From Bog-473 sp963809825 (GTDB lineage: Bacteria; Actinomycetota; Acidimicrobiia; Acidimicrobiales; RAAP-2): DNA of 64,000 nucleotides. The DNA lies in NCBI GenBank assembly GCA_963809825.1, contig CAWELJ010000005.1:1-64000 (forward strand). Direction: 5' to 3'. Under the pieces are notes generated by a model. The model saw only the letters and a list, made by a program, of their open reading frames with translations, was not told the DNA's origin and ran no database searches. The position numbers and the translations under genes are program-made. Of the stretch, positions 54,096-63,795 are shown one piece after another. The number at the start of each line of letters is the position of its first letter. Positions within the stretch are counted from its first letter, which is position 1.

Positions 54096-54527
54096 GTGCT
54101 CCGCCTGTCCCGCACCATGTACATGGAGATGGTGGCCCACTGCCTGTCCGGTCTGCCCGACGAGGCGTGCGGCCTCCTGGTCGGGTCCTACGGGGGCGAC
54201 GAGGCGGCCCACCTCTTCGTCACCGCCAATGCAGCGGCCTCGGCCATGGTCTACGAGATCGACCCCAAGGAGATGCTGCGGGTGGACCGGGCGGCGCAGG
54301 CGCTCGGGGCCGACATCATGGGCGTGTTCCACTCCCACACCCACACCGACGCCTACCCCTCGCCGACCGACGTGGCGCAGGCGACCGATCCCGGCTGGCA
54401 CTACGTGCTCGTCTCGTTGCGCGACACGCATCCCGTCGTGCGCAGCTACCAGATCCGGGACGGACAGATCACCGAGGAGGCGGTCGAGGTCCCCGGGCTC
54501 GAGGTCCCCGGGCTCGAGGTGGGGTAG
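54096..54527 (+). CDS. mec: JAMM metalloprotease for CysO-cysteine (Mec)
   Basis: A 143-residue JAMM/MPN+ protein from GTG 54096: E23 in PDEACGLL, H79-S-H81 in VFHSHTHTDAY, and S89-x2-D92 (PSPTD) complete the zinc site. In Mycobacterium tuberculosis Mec releases cysteine from the C-terminus of CysO. The end carries two exact 15-bp copies of gaggtccccgggctc (54486-54515), giving a duplicated GLEVP. It is divergent from smpB and precedes cysO and cysM, the same order as in mycobacteria. Confidence 0.9.
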   Translation: MLRLSRTMYMEMVAHCLSGLPDEACGLLVGSYGGDEAAHLFVTANAAASAMVYEIDPKEMLRVDRAAQALGADIMGVFHSHTHTDAYPSPTDVAQATDPGWHYVLVSLRDTHPVVRSYQIRDGQITEEAVEVPGLEVPGLEVG

Positions 54528-54633
54528 GGCGCGGCACGCCGCCTTGTAGAATGATTACCGGATCAGTCAACAATCACCTGACCTGCCCTCTTGGGTCCGG
54601 TGCGCACCCGAGAGCACTGAGCGAGGAGGCCCC

Positions 54634-54909
54634 GTGGCCGTCGAAGTCCGCCTACCGACCGTCCTGCGCAGCCAAGCCGGGGGCGCGGCCGTCGTCAGCG
54701 TGGACGGGTCCACCATCGGCGAGGTCCTCTCCAAGCTCGTCGCCGAGTACCCGGGCATGGCGGGTCAGGTGCTCACCGACGAGGGTGCCCTGCACAAGTT
54801 CGTGAACATCTACGTCGACGACGACGACGTGCGCTACCTGCAGGGCCTCGACACGCCGGTCAAGGACGGCGCCGAGGTGTCGATCCTGCCCGCCGTGGCC
54901 GGGGGCTGA
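54634..54909 (+). CDS. cysO: Sulfur carrier protein CysO (ThiS/MoaD family)
   Basis: A 91-residue ubiquitin-like protein from GTG 54634 with GAGGAGG just upstream. It begins VEVRLPTVLRSQAGG and ends SILPAVAGG. The C-terminal Gly-Gly is thiocarboxylated by an MoeB-type enzyme, which is not in this window. It donates sulfur to CysM. Confidence 0.92.
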   Translation: MAVEVRLPTVLRSQAGGAAVVSVDGSTIGEVLSKLVAEYPGMAGQVLTDEGALHKFVNIYVDDDDVRYLQGLDTPVKDGAEVSILPAVAGG

Positions 54910-54933
54910 GGGCAGGGGTCGGGGCCTCTTCCG

Positions 54934-55902
54934 ATGACGCTGTACCCGTCGGTGCTCGACATGATCGGCAACACGCCGATGGTGGACATCTCGTCGCTGA
55001 GCCCCAACCCTGCCGCGCGCATCTTCATGAAGCTCGAGGGGCAGAACCCGGGCGGGTCGGTGAAGGACCGGGTGGCGCTCTCGCTCATTGAGGATGCCGA
55101 GCGGTCCGGGGTGCTCGTGCCGGGCAAGCCGGACCAGGTCCTCATGGAACCGACGTCGGGCAACACGGGCATCGGCCTGGCGCTGGTGTGCCGGGTCAAG
55201 GGTTACACGCTGAAGGCCGTGATGCCGACCAACGTCTCGCCGGAGCGCCGCCAGCTGCTCGAGCTGTGGGGGGCCGAGATCATCGAGTCGCCCGGGACCG
55301 AGGGCTCCAACGGCGCCGTGCGCATGGCCCGGGCCCTGGCCGAGGAGAACCCCGAATGGGTCTTCCTGTACCAGTACGGCAACCCGGCCAACCCCAAGGC
55401 GCACTACGAGGGCACCGGCCCCGAGATCCTGCGCGACTGCCCCGGCATCACACACTTCGTGGCCGGGCTCGGCACGTCCGGGACGCTGCTCGGGGTCGGG
55501 CGTTTCCTGCGCGAGAAGCTCGGGGACGCCGTGTCCGTCTGGGCCGTCGAGCCGCCGGCCGGCGAGATGGTCGACGGCCTGCGCAACCTCGACGACGGCT
55601 ACATCCCGCCCATCTTCGAGAACCTCGGGGGGGCCGAGCTGCTGGACCGCAAGACCGTGGTGCGGCCCCGGGAGTCGATCGAGTGGACCCGGCGCCTGAC
55701 CGAGGTGGGCGTCTTCGCCGGCATCTCGACGGGGGCGGCGCTGGCCGGCGCCGTCAAGTGCGCGGCCTCACTGCCCGACGGGCAGGAGGCGTCGATCGTG
55801 GTGGTGTCGGCCGACGGCGGCTGGAAGTACCTCTCGACCGGCGCCTGGACCGGCGACCTCGACGAGGTCACCGAGCGGGCCAAGGAGATCATCTACTTCT
55901 AG
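54934..55902 (+). CDS. cysM: O-phosphoserine sulfhydrylase (CysO-dependent cysteine synthase)
   Basis: A 322-residue fold-type II PLP enzyme. K44 in GGSVKDRVAL binds PLP, EPTSGNTGIG is the substrate-binding loop and GLGTSGTLLG binds the cofactor phosphate. The C-terminal extension (KYLSTGAWTGDLDEVTERAK) is like that of mycobacterial CysM, which uses O-phosphoserine and CysO-thiocarboxylate. The gene lies 24 bases after cysO. Confidence 0.93.
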   Translation: MTLYPSVLDMIGNTPMVDISSLSPNPAARIFMKLEGQNPGGSVKDRVALSLIEDAERSGVLVPGKPDQVLMEPTSGNTGIGLALVCRVKGYTLKAVMPTNVSPERRQLLELWGAEIIESPGTEGSNGAVRMARALAEENPEWVFLYQYGNPANPKAHYEGTGPEILRDCPGITHFVAGLGTSGTLLGVGRFLREKLGDAVSVWAVEPPAGEMVDGLRNLDDGYIPPIFENLGGAELLDRKTVVRPRESIEWTRRLTEVGVFAGISTGAALAGAVKCAASLPDGQEASIVVVSADGGWKYLSTGAWTGDLDEVTERAKEIIYF

Positions 55903-56735
55903 GTGTCGGTGGAGGTGGCCTCCTGCGTGGTCGCCATCCGCCGCATCGCCCTCTGGTACGACAGCGGCGCCAGCGTGCGGGCGATCGGTGCCAGCAGCGG
56001 CAGGCGGGCGGCGTTGATGTCGAGGTGGGGGCCGCCCAGCCGGTCGGCCACCAGCGTGGCGACCTGTTCCTGGCTGCGGCGCACCATCCTGGGCGGGAGC
56101 GAGCCCCCGTCCTCGTTGCCCGAGAGCCCCATGGCGGTGGGCACCCACCCCGGGTACAGGACGTGGACGTGCACGCCCCGAGGGGCGACCTCGTGGGCGA
56201 CCGACTCGCTGAACGCCGAGATCGCCGCTTTCGATGCCGCGTAGGCCCCTTGCTTCGGCTCGGGCGCCCGCGCCGTGTCCGAGGACACGTTCACCACGGC
56301 GCCCCAGCCGCGCTCGACCATGCCGGGGATGACGGCGAGCGTCCCGGCGACCGTGGCGAAGAAGTTGACGTCGAACAGGCGGCGCACGGTCCCGAGGTCA
56401 CCGCCCGGCACCGGCAGCATCAGGTCGACGCCGGCGTTGTTGACGAGGATGTCGATGTGGCCGTGCTCGTGCCGGACGGCGTCGAGCGCGGCCGCGAACG
56501 CATCCGCGTCGCCCACGTCGCAGACCGCGGTCGTGCTGCGCGGCGTGTGCCGGGCCAGCTCCGGTGCGAGCGAGTCGAGCCGCTCCGCTCGCCGCGCCAG
56601 GCCGATCACGGTGGCCCCGCGTTCGGCCAGGGTGAGGGCGATCGCCCGGCCGATGCCCGACGATGCGCCGGTGACGACGGCGACGCGGCCGTCGAACCGC
56701 TGCGGTGGCACCGTCCGGCGGCGGGGGCCGTGCAT
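55899..56735 (-). CDS. Short-chain dehydrogenase/reductase
   Basis: A 278-residue SDR: TGASSGIGRA, NNAGVDL, VNVSSDTARAP and YAASKAAISAFSES. A C-terminal extension (PIARTLAPLSYQRAMRRMAT) resembles SDRs acting on lipids near membranes. Its start shares one base with the stop of the ferritin-like gene (TGATG). The end overlaps cysM by four bases on the opposite strand. Confidence 0.85.
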   Translation of the reverse strand: MHGPRRRTVPPQRFDGRVAVVTGASSGIGRAIALTLAERGATVIGLARRAERLDSLAPELARHTPRSTTAVCDVGDADAFAAALDAVRHEHGHIDILVNNAGVDLMLPVPGGDLGTVRRLFDVNFFATVAGTLAVIPGMVERGWGAVVNVSSDTARAPEPKQGAYAASKAAISAFSESVAHEVAPRGVHVHVLYPGWVPTAMGLSGNEDGGSLPPRMVRRSQEQVATLVADRLGGPHLDINAARLPLLAPIARTLAPLSYQRAMRRMATTQEATSTDT

Positions 56736-57226
56736 CAGCGACGCTTGGCGCTCTTCTTGACGAACTTGAGGATTGCGATGTGCTTCTGGGTGTCACGCTC
56801 CATCAGGTCGACCAGGAGACCCCACAGGGTCGTGTTCTTCACGTCGCGCAACGCATGCTGCAGGCGCTTCAACTCCGAAGCGTCTTGCTGCTCCATCTCG
56901 AGGAGTGTCTCCGTGAGGTCCAAGACCGCTTCTTTGTTCGTCTGATTGAAGTCGAGGTAAGGGACTGGCGGGTCCGCCGCGCCGGGCCGCAGGGACATGG
57001 TCTCGAGTGAATCGGCAAGCTCCGAGAAGATCCGGTGGTGACGCCGTTCGTCTTCGATCAACAGGTTGACGAGATATTCGAAAGCCTTCGACGAGCTTGC
57101 CTCCGCGGCCGAGCGGTACTCCTCGAGGAGGCCACGTTCGTTCTCCACGTGACTCGTGAGATGGGCGTGGAGGTCGCGCTCCCAGGCGGACGGCCCACGA
57201 GCCGACGTGTTCGTCATGTCAACCAT
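56735..57226 (-). CDS. Ferritin-like four-helix protein
   Basis: A start at ATG 57226 with AGGAA upstream gives 163 residues. It shows a ferritin-like metal pattern: HVENERGLLEEYRSAAE, LIEDERRHHRIFSELAD (E-x2-H), LLEMEQQDASELKRL and MERDTQKHIAILKFVKKS. These could bind a diiron site, but function (iron storage, oxidase or structural) is not determined. Translation is probably coupled to the downstream SDR. Confidence 0.65.
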   Translation of the reverse strand: MVDMTNTSARGPSAWERDLHAHLTSHVENERGLLEEYRSAAEASSSKAFEYLVNLLIEDERRHHRIFSELADSLETMSLRPGAADPPVPYLDFNQTNKEAVLDLTETLLEMEQQDASELKRLQHALRDVKNTTLWGLLVDLMERDTQKHIAILKFVKKSAKRR

Positions 57227-57513
57227 CGTTCCTCGCTTCCCGGGCACCGCGGCGCCTGAGGGCCCACGCGGGCTCCTCCCTGATCATCATGGGGCGGCGG
57301 GGGTTCCGCCTGTAGGGCCTCAAGACCTTACGGGCGAGCCCCCGGTCGGAGCTCGCCCGGGGGCCGCTCGGGCCCCGGGCGCCCGTGGCCACGAGGGCCC
57401 AGGATGGAGTCCGGATGCTCAAGTCCAGCCCAATTCCCGCCGATGAGGGAGGTGGCGAAAGGAGAGGGCGGTCCGGCTGTGGGAGCCATTTCGTCCACCT
57501 CAGGGACACGATC

Positions 57514-59358
57514 ATGAAGATACGACGCAAGGAAACCAACGCTGCCGCGCCCGACGGAGACCTCCTGGTCATCGACGAGGACGAGGAGGTCACCGGGGCC
57601 GACGCCCACGTGGCGACGGAGCCGGCCGGGGAGGCGCCGGTTGTCGTGGCCGAGGCCCAGCCGCCGAAGCCGGCACGCCCCCGGGGTCTCCTCGGCGAGG
57701 TGCTCGTCAAGCGCGGTCTCGTCACCGACGCCCAGGTCGCGCAGGCGCTCACGCAGCAGACCGGTTCGGGGAAGCGGCTCGGAGAGGTGCTCGTCGACAT
57801 GGGCGCCCTCGACGAGCGGGGTCTCGTCGACGCCCTGGCGGACTTCTTCGGCCTGCCGGTGACCGACCTGCGTCGCCACACCCCGTTCCCGGAGGCGATC
57901 GCCCTCATCCCCGAGGAGATCGCCCGGGAGCATCTCGTCATCCCCGTCCACCTGGACGGTGACGGGCTGCATGTCGCCGTGGCCCAGCCGAGTGACGACC
58001 TCCGATTCCTGCTGGCCGAGACGAGCGGGCACTCGGTCCGCCTGACGCTCGCCCCGATGACCGACATCAAGTGGGCCATCGACCGCAGCTATCAGGCCAT
58101 CGGCGGCGTCGACAAGCTCGTGCAGGCCTTCGAGGCCGTGGAGGGCACCCGGAAACGAGTTGTCGTCGAGGCGGAGAGCACCCCCGTCGTGACCGAGAAC
58201 GCCCCGGTCGTGCAGGTCGTCGACAACATCCTCACCCAGGCGGTGCGCGACCGCGCCTCCGACGTCCACATCGAGCCGTCGCAGGACGTGATCTACGTCC
58301 GCTTCAGGATCGACGGCGCACTCAAGGACGTGCTCGAGCTCCCCGTGACGATGGGGATCGGCCTGGTCAGCCGCATCAAGATCATGGCGAACATCAACAT
58401 CGTCGAGAAGCGCCGCTCCCAGGACGGCCAGTTCACGACCACGATCGACGGGAAGGACACCGACGTCCGGGTGGCCACCGTGGCCACCATCTGGGGCGAG
58501 AAGTGCGTCATGCGGATCCTGGACAAGAACCGCTCCGTGCTCCGTCTGGGTGACCTCGGGATGCCGACCGACACCCACGAGATCTACTCCAAGCTGGTCC
58601 GGGCGCCGTTCGGCATGGTCCTGTGCGCCGGGCCGACCGGGAGCGGGAAGACCACCACCCTGTACGCCACCCTCACCGAGGTCAGCGACCGGGCCCGCAA
58701 CGTCATGACCATCGAAGACCCGGTCGAGTTCGTCTTCCCCAAGATCAACCAGATCCAGACGAACGAGCAGGCGGGCCTGACGTTCGCCACCGGTCTGAAG
58801 TCCATCCTGCGGCAGGACCCCGACGTGATCCTCGTCGGCGAGATCCGTGACGTCGAGACGGCCCGCATCGCCGTGCAGTCCGCACTCACGGGGCACTTCG
58901 TGCTCTCCTCGCTGCACGGCAACGACTCGGTGTCGGCCCTGCACCGCTTCCTGGACATGGGGATCGAGTCGTTCCTCATCGCCTCGTCGGTCATCGCCAT
59001 CGTCGGCCAGCGCCTGGTGCGGCGCATCTGCCCGTCCTGCAAGACCCGCTACACGCCGACCAGCGAGGAGCTCGCCTTCTACGAGGAGAGCGGTGGTGAG
59101 CCCAAGTCGGACTTCTACAGCGGCGCCGGCTGCAACTACTGCGGGAACACCGGCTACCTGGACCGGATCGGCGTCTACGAGCTGCTCCAGATGACCCCCG
59201 AGATCAAGCGCCTCATCGTCGGCTGGGCCACCCAGGACGAGCTGCGCCGGCTGGCCCAGAAGCAGGGCATGCGCACGCTGCGTGAGGAGGCCATCAGTCT
59301 GGTGGCCCAGGACACGACGACGATCTCCGAGGTGGTCCGCAGCATCTACGCGATGTGA
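57514..59358 (+). CDS. pilB: Type IV pilus/type II secretion assembly ATPase (PilB/GspE family)
   Basis: A 614-residue protein from ATG 57514. It has an N-terminal GspE-N domain (about 45-200: LLGEVLVKRGLVTDAQVAQA) and an ATPase core with DRASDVHIEP, Walker A GPTGSGKTTTLY near 373, Walker B ILVGEIRDVETA and the His box SSLHGNDS. A tetracysteine zinc site (CPSC near 505 and CNYC) is present. It drives pilin polymerisation at the inner membrane face. pilC/pilT partners are not adjacent. Prepilin-like genes are at 1-6.2 kb. Confidence 0.9.
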   Translation: MKIRRKETNAAAPDGDLLVIDEDEEVTGADAHVATEPAGEAPVVVAEAQPPKPARPRGLLGEVLVKRGLVTDAQVAQALTQQTGSGKRLGEVLVDMGALDERGLVDALADFFGLPVTDLRRHTPFPEAIALIPEEIAREHLVIPVHLDGDGLHVAVAQPSDDLRFLLAETSGHSVRLTLAPMTDIKWAIDRSYQAIGGVDKLVQAFEAVEGTRKRVVVEAESTPVVTENAPVVQVVDNILTQAVRDRASDVHIEPSQDVIYVRFRIDGALKDVLELPVTMGIGLVSRIKIMANINIVEKRRSQDGQFTTTIDGKDTDVRVATVATIWGEKCVMRILDKNRSVLRLGDLGMPTDTHEIYSKLVRAPFGMVLCAGPTGSGKTTTLYATLTEVSDRARNVMTIEDPVEFVFPKINQIQTNEQAGLTFATGLKSILRQDPDVILVGEIRDVETARIAVQSALTGHFVLSSLHGNDSVSALHRFLDMGIESFLIASSVIAIVGQRLVRRICPSCKTRYTPTSEELAFYEESGGEPKSDFYSGAGCNYCGNTGYLDRIGVYELLQMTPEIKRLIVGWATQDELRRLAQKQGMRTLREEAISLVAQDTTTISEVVRSIYAM

Positions 59359-59362
59359 GCCG

Positions 59363-59379
59363 GGAGGATCCGATCCTCC
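59363..59379. terminator. Weak hairpin between convergent genes
   Basis: ggaggatccgatcctcc is a near-perfect palindrome in the 27-base gap between the stops of pilB and the DUF1697 gene. Confidence 0.35.
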
Positions 59380-59385
59380 TCCTCG

Positions 59386-59925
59386 TCAGCGTGCGGCCAG
59401 CTCGCAGAGCTTGGTGACCGTGTTCCAGTTCCGGGTGGTGCTCACCACGCCGAGCCGGCGTTCCAGGAAGGTGCCGGTGAACTTCGTCGCCGCGTACCCG
59501 TCGGGCGTGTACACGTAGACCTCCCTGCCGTCGACGACGAGCTCGTCGCGCCCGCTCGCCGGGAGGTCCAGGGCGCGCAGGGCCGCCAGCGACGGCGCCG
59601 TGGCGAGGAAGGTCACGTGGTGGCGCGACGGGTTGGCGCCCGCCTTGGCATAGGGCGAGGCCGTGCCGATGCGCAACAGTTCGGGGACGGTGCGCACGAT
59701 GACCGCCGGCGAGTCGCCGAAGTCCTCGGCCAGTCGTTCCTCGACGGCCGACGCGACACCCGCCGGGCTCTTCGAGCCCGCGGAGAACAGGACGTTCCCG
59801 GTCTGGATGTAGGTGGTGACCCCGCCGTACCCCAGGGCCTCGAAGGATTGGCGCAGCTGCTGCATGGCGATGCGGCCGTGGCCGGCGACGTTGACGCTCC
59901 TCAGCAGGGCGACGTAACGGGGCAC
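59386..59925 (-). CDS. DUF1697 family protein
   Basis: A 179-residue protein with the family hallmarks: MPRYVALLRSVNVAGHGRIA, YIQTGNVLFS, and a C-terminal YTPDGYAATKFTGTFLERRL then TTRNWNTVTKL. The family has no established biochemical function. The length is normal and intact. Confidence 0.88.
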   Translation of the reverse strand: MPRYVALLRSVNVAGHGRIAMQQLRQSFEALGYGGVTTYIQTGNVLFSAGSKSPAGVASAVEERLAEDFGDSPAVIVRTVPELLRIGTASPYAKAGANPSRHHVTFLATAPSLAALRALDLPASGRDELVVDGREVYVYTPDGYAATKFTGTFLERRLGVVSTTRNWNTVTKLCELAAR

Positions 59926-59944
59926 GGGGGCAACCTACCCGGCC

Positions 59945-61123
59945 TCACCGGGCCGCCCGCGCCCCACCTCCCACCTCCCGTCGCAGGCTGAAGCGCCCCT
60001 GCCCGGGCACGGGTGCCGTGCCGTCGGCCAGGTCGGCCAGGATCTCGCCCAGCAGCGGCCCGAACTTGAACGCGTGACCGCTCGTGCCGCAGCCGACGAC
60101 CACGTTGCCGACGCGGTCGAGGACGAAGTCCCCGTCCGCCGCGTTGTCGTAGACGCAGCGCTCGGTCCCCACCGGCTCGGGGTGCAGGCAGGGGAGGAGG
60201 CGCCCGACGGCGCCGCCGAGGAGCGCCAGGAGCGCGGGGTCGTCGGCGAAGGGCGCCGGGTCGAGGGGGTCGAAGCCGCCGGGGTCGAGGGGGGCGCCCG
60301 CCGTGTGGTGCGACACCTTGTAGGTACCGCCGTGCTCGGCTCCCTCGGGTACGGGGAGCCCGTAGATCATGTCGTCCCCCCACTCGATGAAGACGGGGAG
60401 CGCGCTCACGACCCCGGCGCCCGCCCCGGCCGCCGGACGGAAGTAGGCCACCTGGGGGAGCGACGGAGCAGCGGCGGCTGGCGGCGGGGTCGCGTCGTTG
60501 CCGAGGAGAGCCAGCGTCCGCGCGCCGGCGCAGTCGACGACGACGTCCGCGTCGAGATCCTGCCCGTCCGCGGTGGTGACGGTGGCGCCGGCGGGCCCGT
60601 CGCGCAGGGCGCGCACGGCGACACCGGTGCGGAGCTCGAAGTCCGCCGTCTCGCACAGCGCGCGCAGGCAGGCGTCCGCGGCCAGGACCCCGGAGGCGGG
60701 TTCGAAGAGGACGGGACCCCGGGCTGCGATCCCCCCGGCCCGCGCCGACGCGTCGGCGGGCGAAAGCCACTCGGCGGGCGCGCCCGCGGCCGCCAGCGCG
60801 GCGGCGACGGCGCCGAGCGCGGCTCCGTCGCCGAACGTCACCTGGCCCGTTTGGTGGAGCAGCCGGCGCCCGGCGGCGGCCTCGAGGGTGAGCCAGAGGT
60901 CGCGGGCACCGAGCGCCATCTCGACGTAGAGAGGGTCGGGGTAGCCGAGCCGGAAGATGCGGGCGCCGCCCTTGGAGCCCGACCGCTCGTGGCCCACCGC
61001 GGCGGCGCCCTCGAGGACCAGGACGCGCCAGCGCCGCCGCGCCAGCGCCCACGCCGCGCACAGGCCGAGGAGCCCGCCGCCGACGACGATGCAGCGACGG
61101 TGGTCGGGCACGGCGACGATCAT
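59945..61123 (-). CDS. FAD-dependent oxidoreductase (sarcosine oxidase-like, DAO family)
   Basis: A 392-residue protein from ATG 61123. It has the Rossmann motif CIVVGGGLLGLCAAWALARR, ERSGSKGGARIFRLGYPDP near the substrate and FAD covalent-site region, and a C-terminal VVGCGTSGHAFKFGPLLGEI. This pattern is that of monomeric sarcosine/N-methyltryptophan oxidases, which oxidise secondary amines. It is divergent from the membrane protein gene by 72 bases. Confidence 0.85.
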   Translation of the reverse strand: MIVAVPDHRRCIVVGGGLLGLCAAWALARRRWRVLVLEGAAAVGHERSGSKGGARIFRLGYPDPLYVEMALGARDLWLTLEAAAGRRLLHQTGQVTFGDGAALGAVAAALAAAGAPAEWLSPADASARAGGIAARGPVLFEPASGVLAADACLRALCETADFELRTGVAVRALRDGPAGATVTTADGQDLDADVVVDCAGARTLALLGNDATPPPAAAAPSLPQVAYFRPAAGAGAGVVSALPVFIEWGDDMIYGLPVPEGAEHGGTYKVSHHTAGAPLDPGGFDPLDPAPFADDPALLALLGGAVGRLLPCLHPEPVGTERCVYDNAADGDFVLDRVGNVVVGCGTSGHAFKFGPLLGEILADLADGTAPVPGQGRFSLRREVGGGARAAR

Positions 61124-61195
61124 AGGAACGCCGCATCGCACGGGCGTCCTCGGCGTCCCGGGTGCGGGAAGGGTCCGGCGGTACGCTCGGCGGCA

Positions 61196-63247
61196 GTGAC
61201 GAGTGGGATCGACGTCTCGCTGCACCCCGCGCTCGGTACGTCGTCCCCGCCCGCGGGCAGTGCCCCACCGGCCGATCCGGACGATGACGGCGGGCCCGAC
61301 GACGAACTTCTCGAGGAGCACGCGGCCGCGCCCGGGCGCAACAGCCGCACCGGTCGGGCGGTACGCGCCGTCGGCTTCCACCTCGGCGCCATCGCCCTCT
61401 TCAGCCTGCCCGCCGTCGCGCTGTGGTGGCACGTGTGGTCCGGTCATCCCTCGTCCGCCCTGACCTGCGCCTGTGGGGACCCTGCCCAGGAGGTGTGGTT
61501 CATGGCGTGGCCGGCCTGGGCGCTGGCGCACCTCCATGACCTCTTCTTCTCCGGGGCGGTCAACGTGCCCCATGGCGCCAACCTCCTCTCGAACACCTCG
61601 GGGACGTTGGTCGGCGTGCTGCTGGCCCCCGTCACGTGGCTCTTCGGGCCGGTGACCGCCACCAACGTGGCGCTCACCCTCGCCCCGGCGCTCAGCGCGT
61701 GGGGCTGTTTCGCCGCCATCCGTCCCCTGGTGTCGTGGAAGCCGGGCGCCATCCCGGCCGGGTTGGTGTACGGCTACTCGGCGGCGATCGTGACGGCGCT
61801 GGCCTTCGGCCACGTGTCCGTCACGTGGCTCGTGATCCCGCCGCTGCTGTTCACCACGCTGCACGAGATCGTCATCCGACAGGAGCACTCCGTGCGCCGC
61901 GACGGGCTCGTGCTCGCCGCGCTCATGGTCGTGCAGTTCCTCATCTCGCCCGAGATCCTGGTCATGTGCCTCCTCCTCACCGTGGTCGGGCTGCTCGCCG
62001 TGATGGCGGTCGGCTGGCGGCAGGTGCCGGCGCGCGCCGGGCACGCCCTCCCCGCGCTCGGACTCGCCGCCGGGGTGACGATCGCGCTGCTCGCCTACCC
62101 TGCCTGGTACGGCCAGGCCGGGCCGCAGGCGGTGACGGGCGTGCTCTTCCCGTTGGCGCCGGTCCTGGGGGTGCCACTGTCGGGCCTCCTCTCGCCCGGC
62201 CTGTACCGGGCTTCCGCCAGCGGGTACGTCCGCTTCGGGGGCTACCTCGGCCGCACCGGGCCACCGAACGACTACGTGGGCGGCGGCGTCGCGCTGGCCG
62301 CGCTGGCGGCGGTCGTGGCGGCCCGGCGCCGGCCCCTCACGTGGCTGCTCCTCTTCTTGACGGCCGTCACGGTGTGGCTCGCGCTCGGCGGGTATCTCGA
62401 GGGCGCGCCCAATTGGATGGGCCACCCGTGGCTGCCCTGGCGCGAGCTCTCCCGCCTCCCCCTCCTCAAGGAGATCCTGCCGGACCAGCTCGCCCCGTTG
62501 CTCACGCTCTTCGTCGCCTTCCTGCTGGCCGTCGGGCTCGACGCCCTCTACGTCGCGCCCCGCCGCCCGGCGTCGTGGGTGGCGCGGCACCGGTACGCGG
62601 TGAGCGCGGTGGCCACGGCGATCGTGGCGGTGGTGGCGCTCGTGCCGGTCTTCGTCACCTTCGACCTGCCGTTCCGGGTGGTGCCGCTCCGCACGCCCGC
62701 CTACATGCGCCAGGCGGCGCCGGCGCTCCCGGCCGCTGCGGTGCTGCTCACCGTCCCCTTCGCCGTCTCGGGGTCCCCGCAACCCATGCTCTGGCAGGCG
62801 GCCGGCGGCTACCACTTCCGGCTGGCCGGCGCCGCGCTGAAGACACCCAACGCCCTGGGCGGCCCGGTGGGGTCGGGAGCGCCCGGGTCGGCCCGCAGGA
62901 TCCTGACCGACCTGACGCTGCTCGGCGACCCGGAGCCCACGGCGACGCCGGCCCAGATCGCGACGGTCCGCCGGGCCCTGCACGATTGGCAGGTCGACGA
63001 CGTCGTGATCGACGGGCACAGCCGCGACCCCGTGTACGCCTCGGGGTTCTTCACCCGGGTGCTCGGCACGGCGCCGGCCTACGAGCACGGAGCCTGGGTG
63101 TGGCGCCTGCAACCGGGGGGACCGACGGCCAGTGCCGCCACCGGCGCGCCCCTGGCGCAGTGCCGGGGGTACGCCGCCGCGCCGGGCACCCGCACGGACC
63201 CCCTCGCCATGTCCCGGTGCGTACTGTTCACCGCCGGCAGGTCGTGA
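61196..63247 (+). CDS. Large polytopic membrane protein, GT-C-like
   Basis: A 683-residue protein from GTG 61196. It has a Pro/Asp-rich N-terminus (about 60 residues) and about twelve helices (for example VLAALMVVQFLISPEILVMC). Loops such as AFGHVSVTWLVIPPLLFTTL and NVPHGANLLSNTSGTLVGVL are followed by a C-terminal periplasmic domain (LHDWQVDDVVIDGHSRD). The layout resembles actinobacterial lipid-linked glycosyltransferases or YfhO-like proteins. No catalytic residue can be named with confidence. Confidence 0.6.
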   Translation: MTSGIDVSLHPALGTSSPPAGSAPPADPDDDGGPDDELLEEHAAAPGRNSRTGRAVRAVGFHLGAIALFSLPAVALWWHVWSGHPSSALTCACGDPAQEVWFMAWPAWALAHLHDLFFSGAVNVPHGANLLSNTSGTLVGVLLAPVTWLFGPVTATNVALTLAPALSAWGCFAAIRPLVSWKPGAIPAGLVYGYSAAIVTALAFGHVSVTWLVIPPLLFTTLHEIVIRQEHSVRRDGLVLAALMVVQFLISPEILVMCLLLTVVGLLAVMAVGWRQVPARAGHALPALGLAAGVTIALLAYPAWYGQAGPQAVTGVLFPLAPVLGVPLSGLLSPGLYRASASGYVRFGGYLGRTGPPNDYVGGGVALAALAAVVAARRRPLTWLLLFLTAVTVWLALGGYLEGAPNWMGHPWLPWRELSRLPLLKEILPDQLAPLLTLFVAFLLAVGLDALYVAPRRPASWVARHRYAVSAVATAIVAVVALVPVFVTFDLPFRVVPLRTPAYMRQAAPALPAAAVLLTVPFAVSGSPQPMLWQAAGGYHFRLAGAALKTPNALGGPVGSGAPGSARRILTDLTLLGDPEPTATPAQIATVRRALHDWQVDDVVIDGHSRDPVYASGFFTRVLGTAPAYEHGAWVWRLQPGGPTASAATGAPLAQCRGYAAAPGTRTDPLAMSRCVLFTAGRS

Positions 63248-63272
63248 GCCCGCGCCGCCGTAGTCTTGCGCG

Positions 63273-63707
63273 GTGCAGCCGATCCTCCACCTCTCCATCC
63301 CGGTGCGCGACCTGGACGAAGCCCGTGCGTTCTACGTGCAGACACTCGGCTGCCAGGCGGCGCGCACCAGGCACGACTTCACCGACGTCTGGTTCTACGG
63401 CATGCAGATCACGCTGCAGCACCGCCCCAGCGAGGTGCCGCCGGATTCGACGAAGGGGTCGCGGCACTTCGGCGTCACCTTGGGCCGCGACGAGTTCGAG
63501 TCCCTGATCGCCCGCCTGCACGAGCACGGGGTCGACTGGGTCGTCCCGGTCTCGACGGACAACGAGGGGCTGGCCAGCGAGCAGACCAAGGCCAAGATCG
63601 CCGACCCGAGCGGCAACGTCGTCGAGATCAAGACGTATCGCGACGTCGATGCCGCGCTGGAGGTCTCCGTGCACTCGTATCCAGAGGCCTTCGCGCGCGG
63701 CAACTGA
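63273..63707 (+). CDS. VOC (glyoxalase/bleomycin-resistance) family protein
   Basis: A 144-residue protein from GTG 63273. LHLSIPVRDLDEARAFYVQT is the standard first beta-alpha unit and KAKIADPSGNVVEIKTYRDV the last, with His and Glu in metal-ligand positions (HLSIPV and NVVEIK). The substrate is unknown. The family includes dioxygenases, isomerases and resistance proteins. Confidence 0.82.
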   Translation: MQPILHLSIPVRDLDEARAFYVQTLGCQAARTRHDFTDVWFYGMQITLQHRPSEVPPDSTKGSRHFGVTLGRDEFESLIARLHEHGVDWVVPVSTDNEGLASEQTKAKIADPSGNVVEIKTYRDVDAALEVSVHSYPEAFARGN

Positions 63708-63795
63708 GGCGGCGCCGCGGGGCCGCTACGGTGGGCGCGGGTGCGGGCCGGACCGGCCGGCGCCGCCGGCCCGAGAGGAGCGCAGTGGGAACCAG

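Noticed and set aside
54541..54633. Possible riboswitch upstream of cysO
   Set aside because: The 100-base gap has a plausible TAGAAT -10 box but no recognisable riboswitch core (SAM or other), so I left it out.
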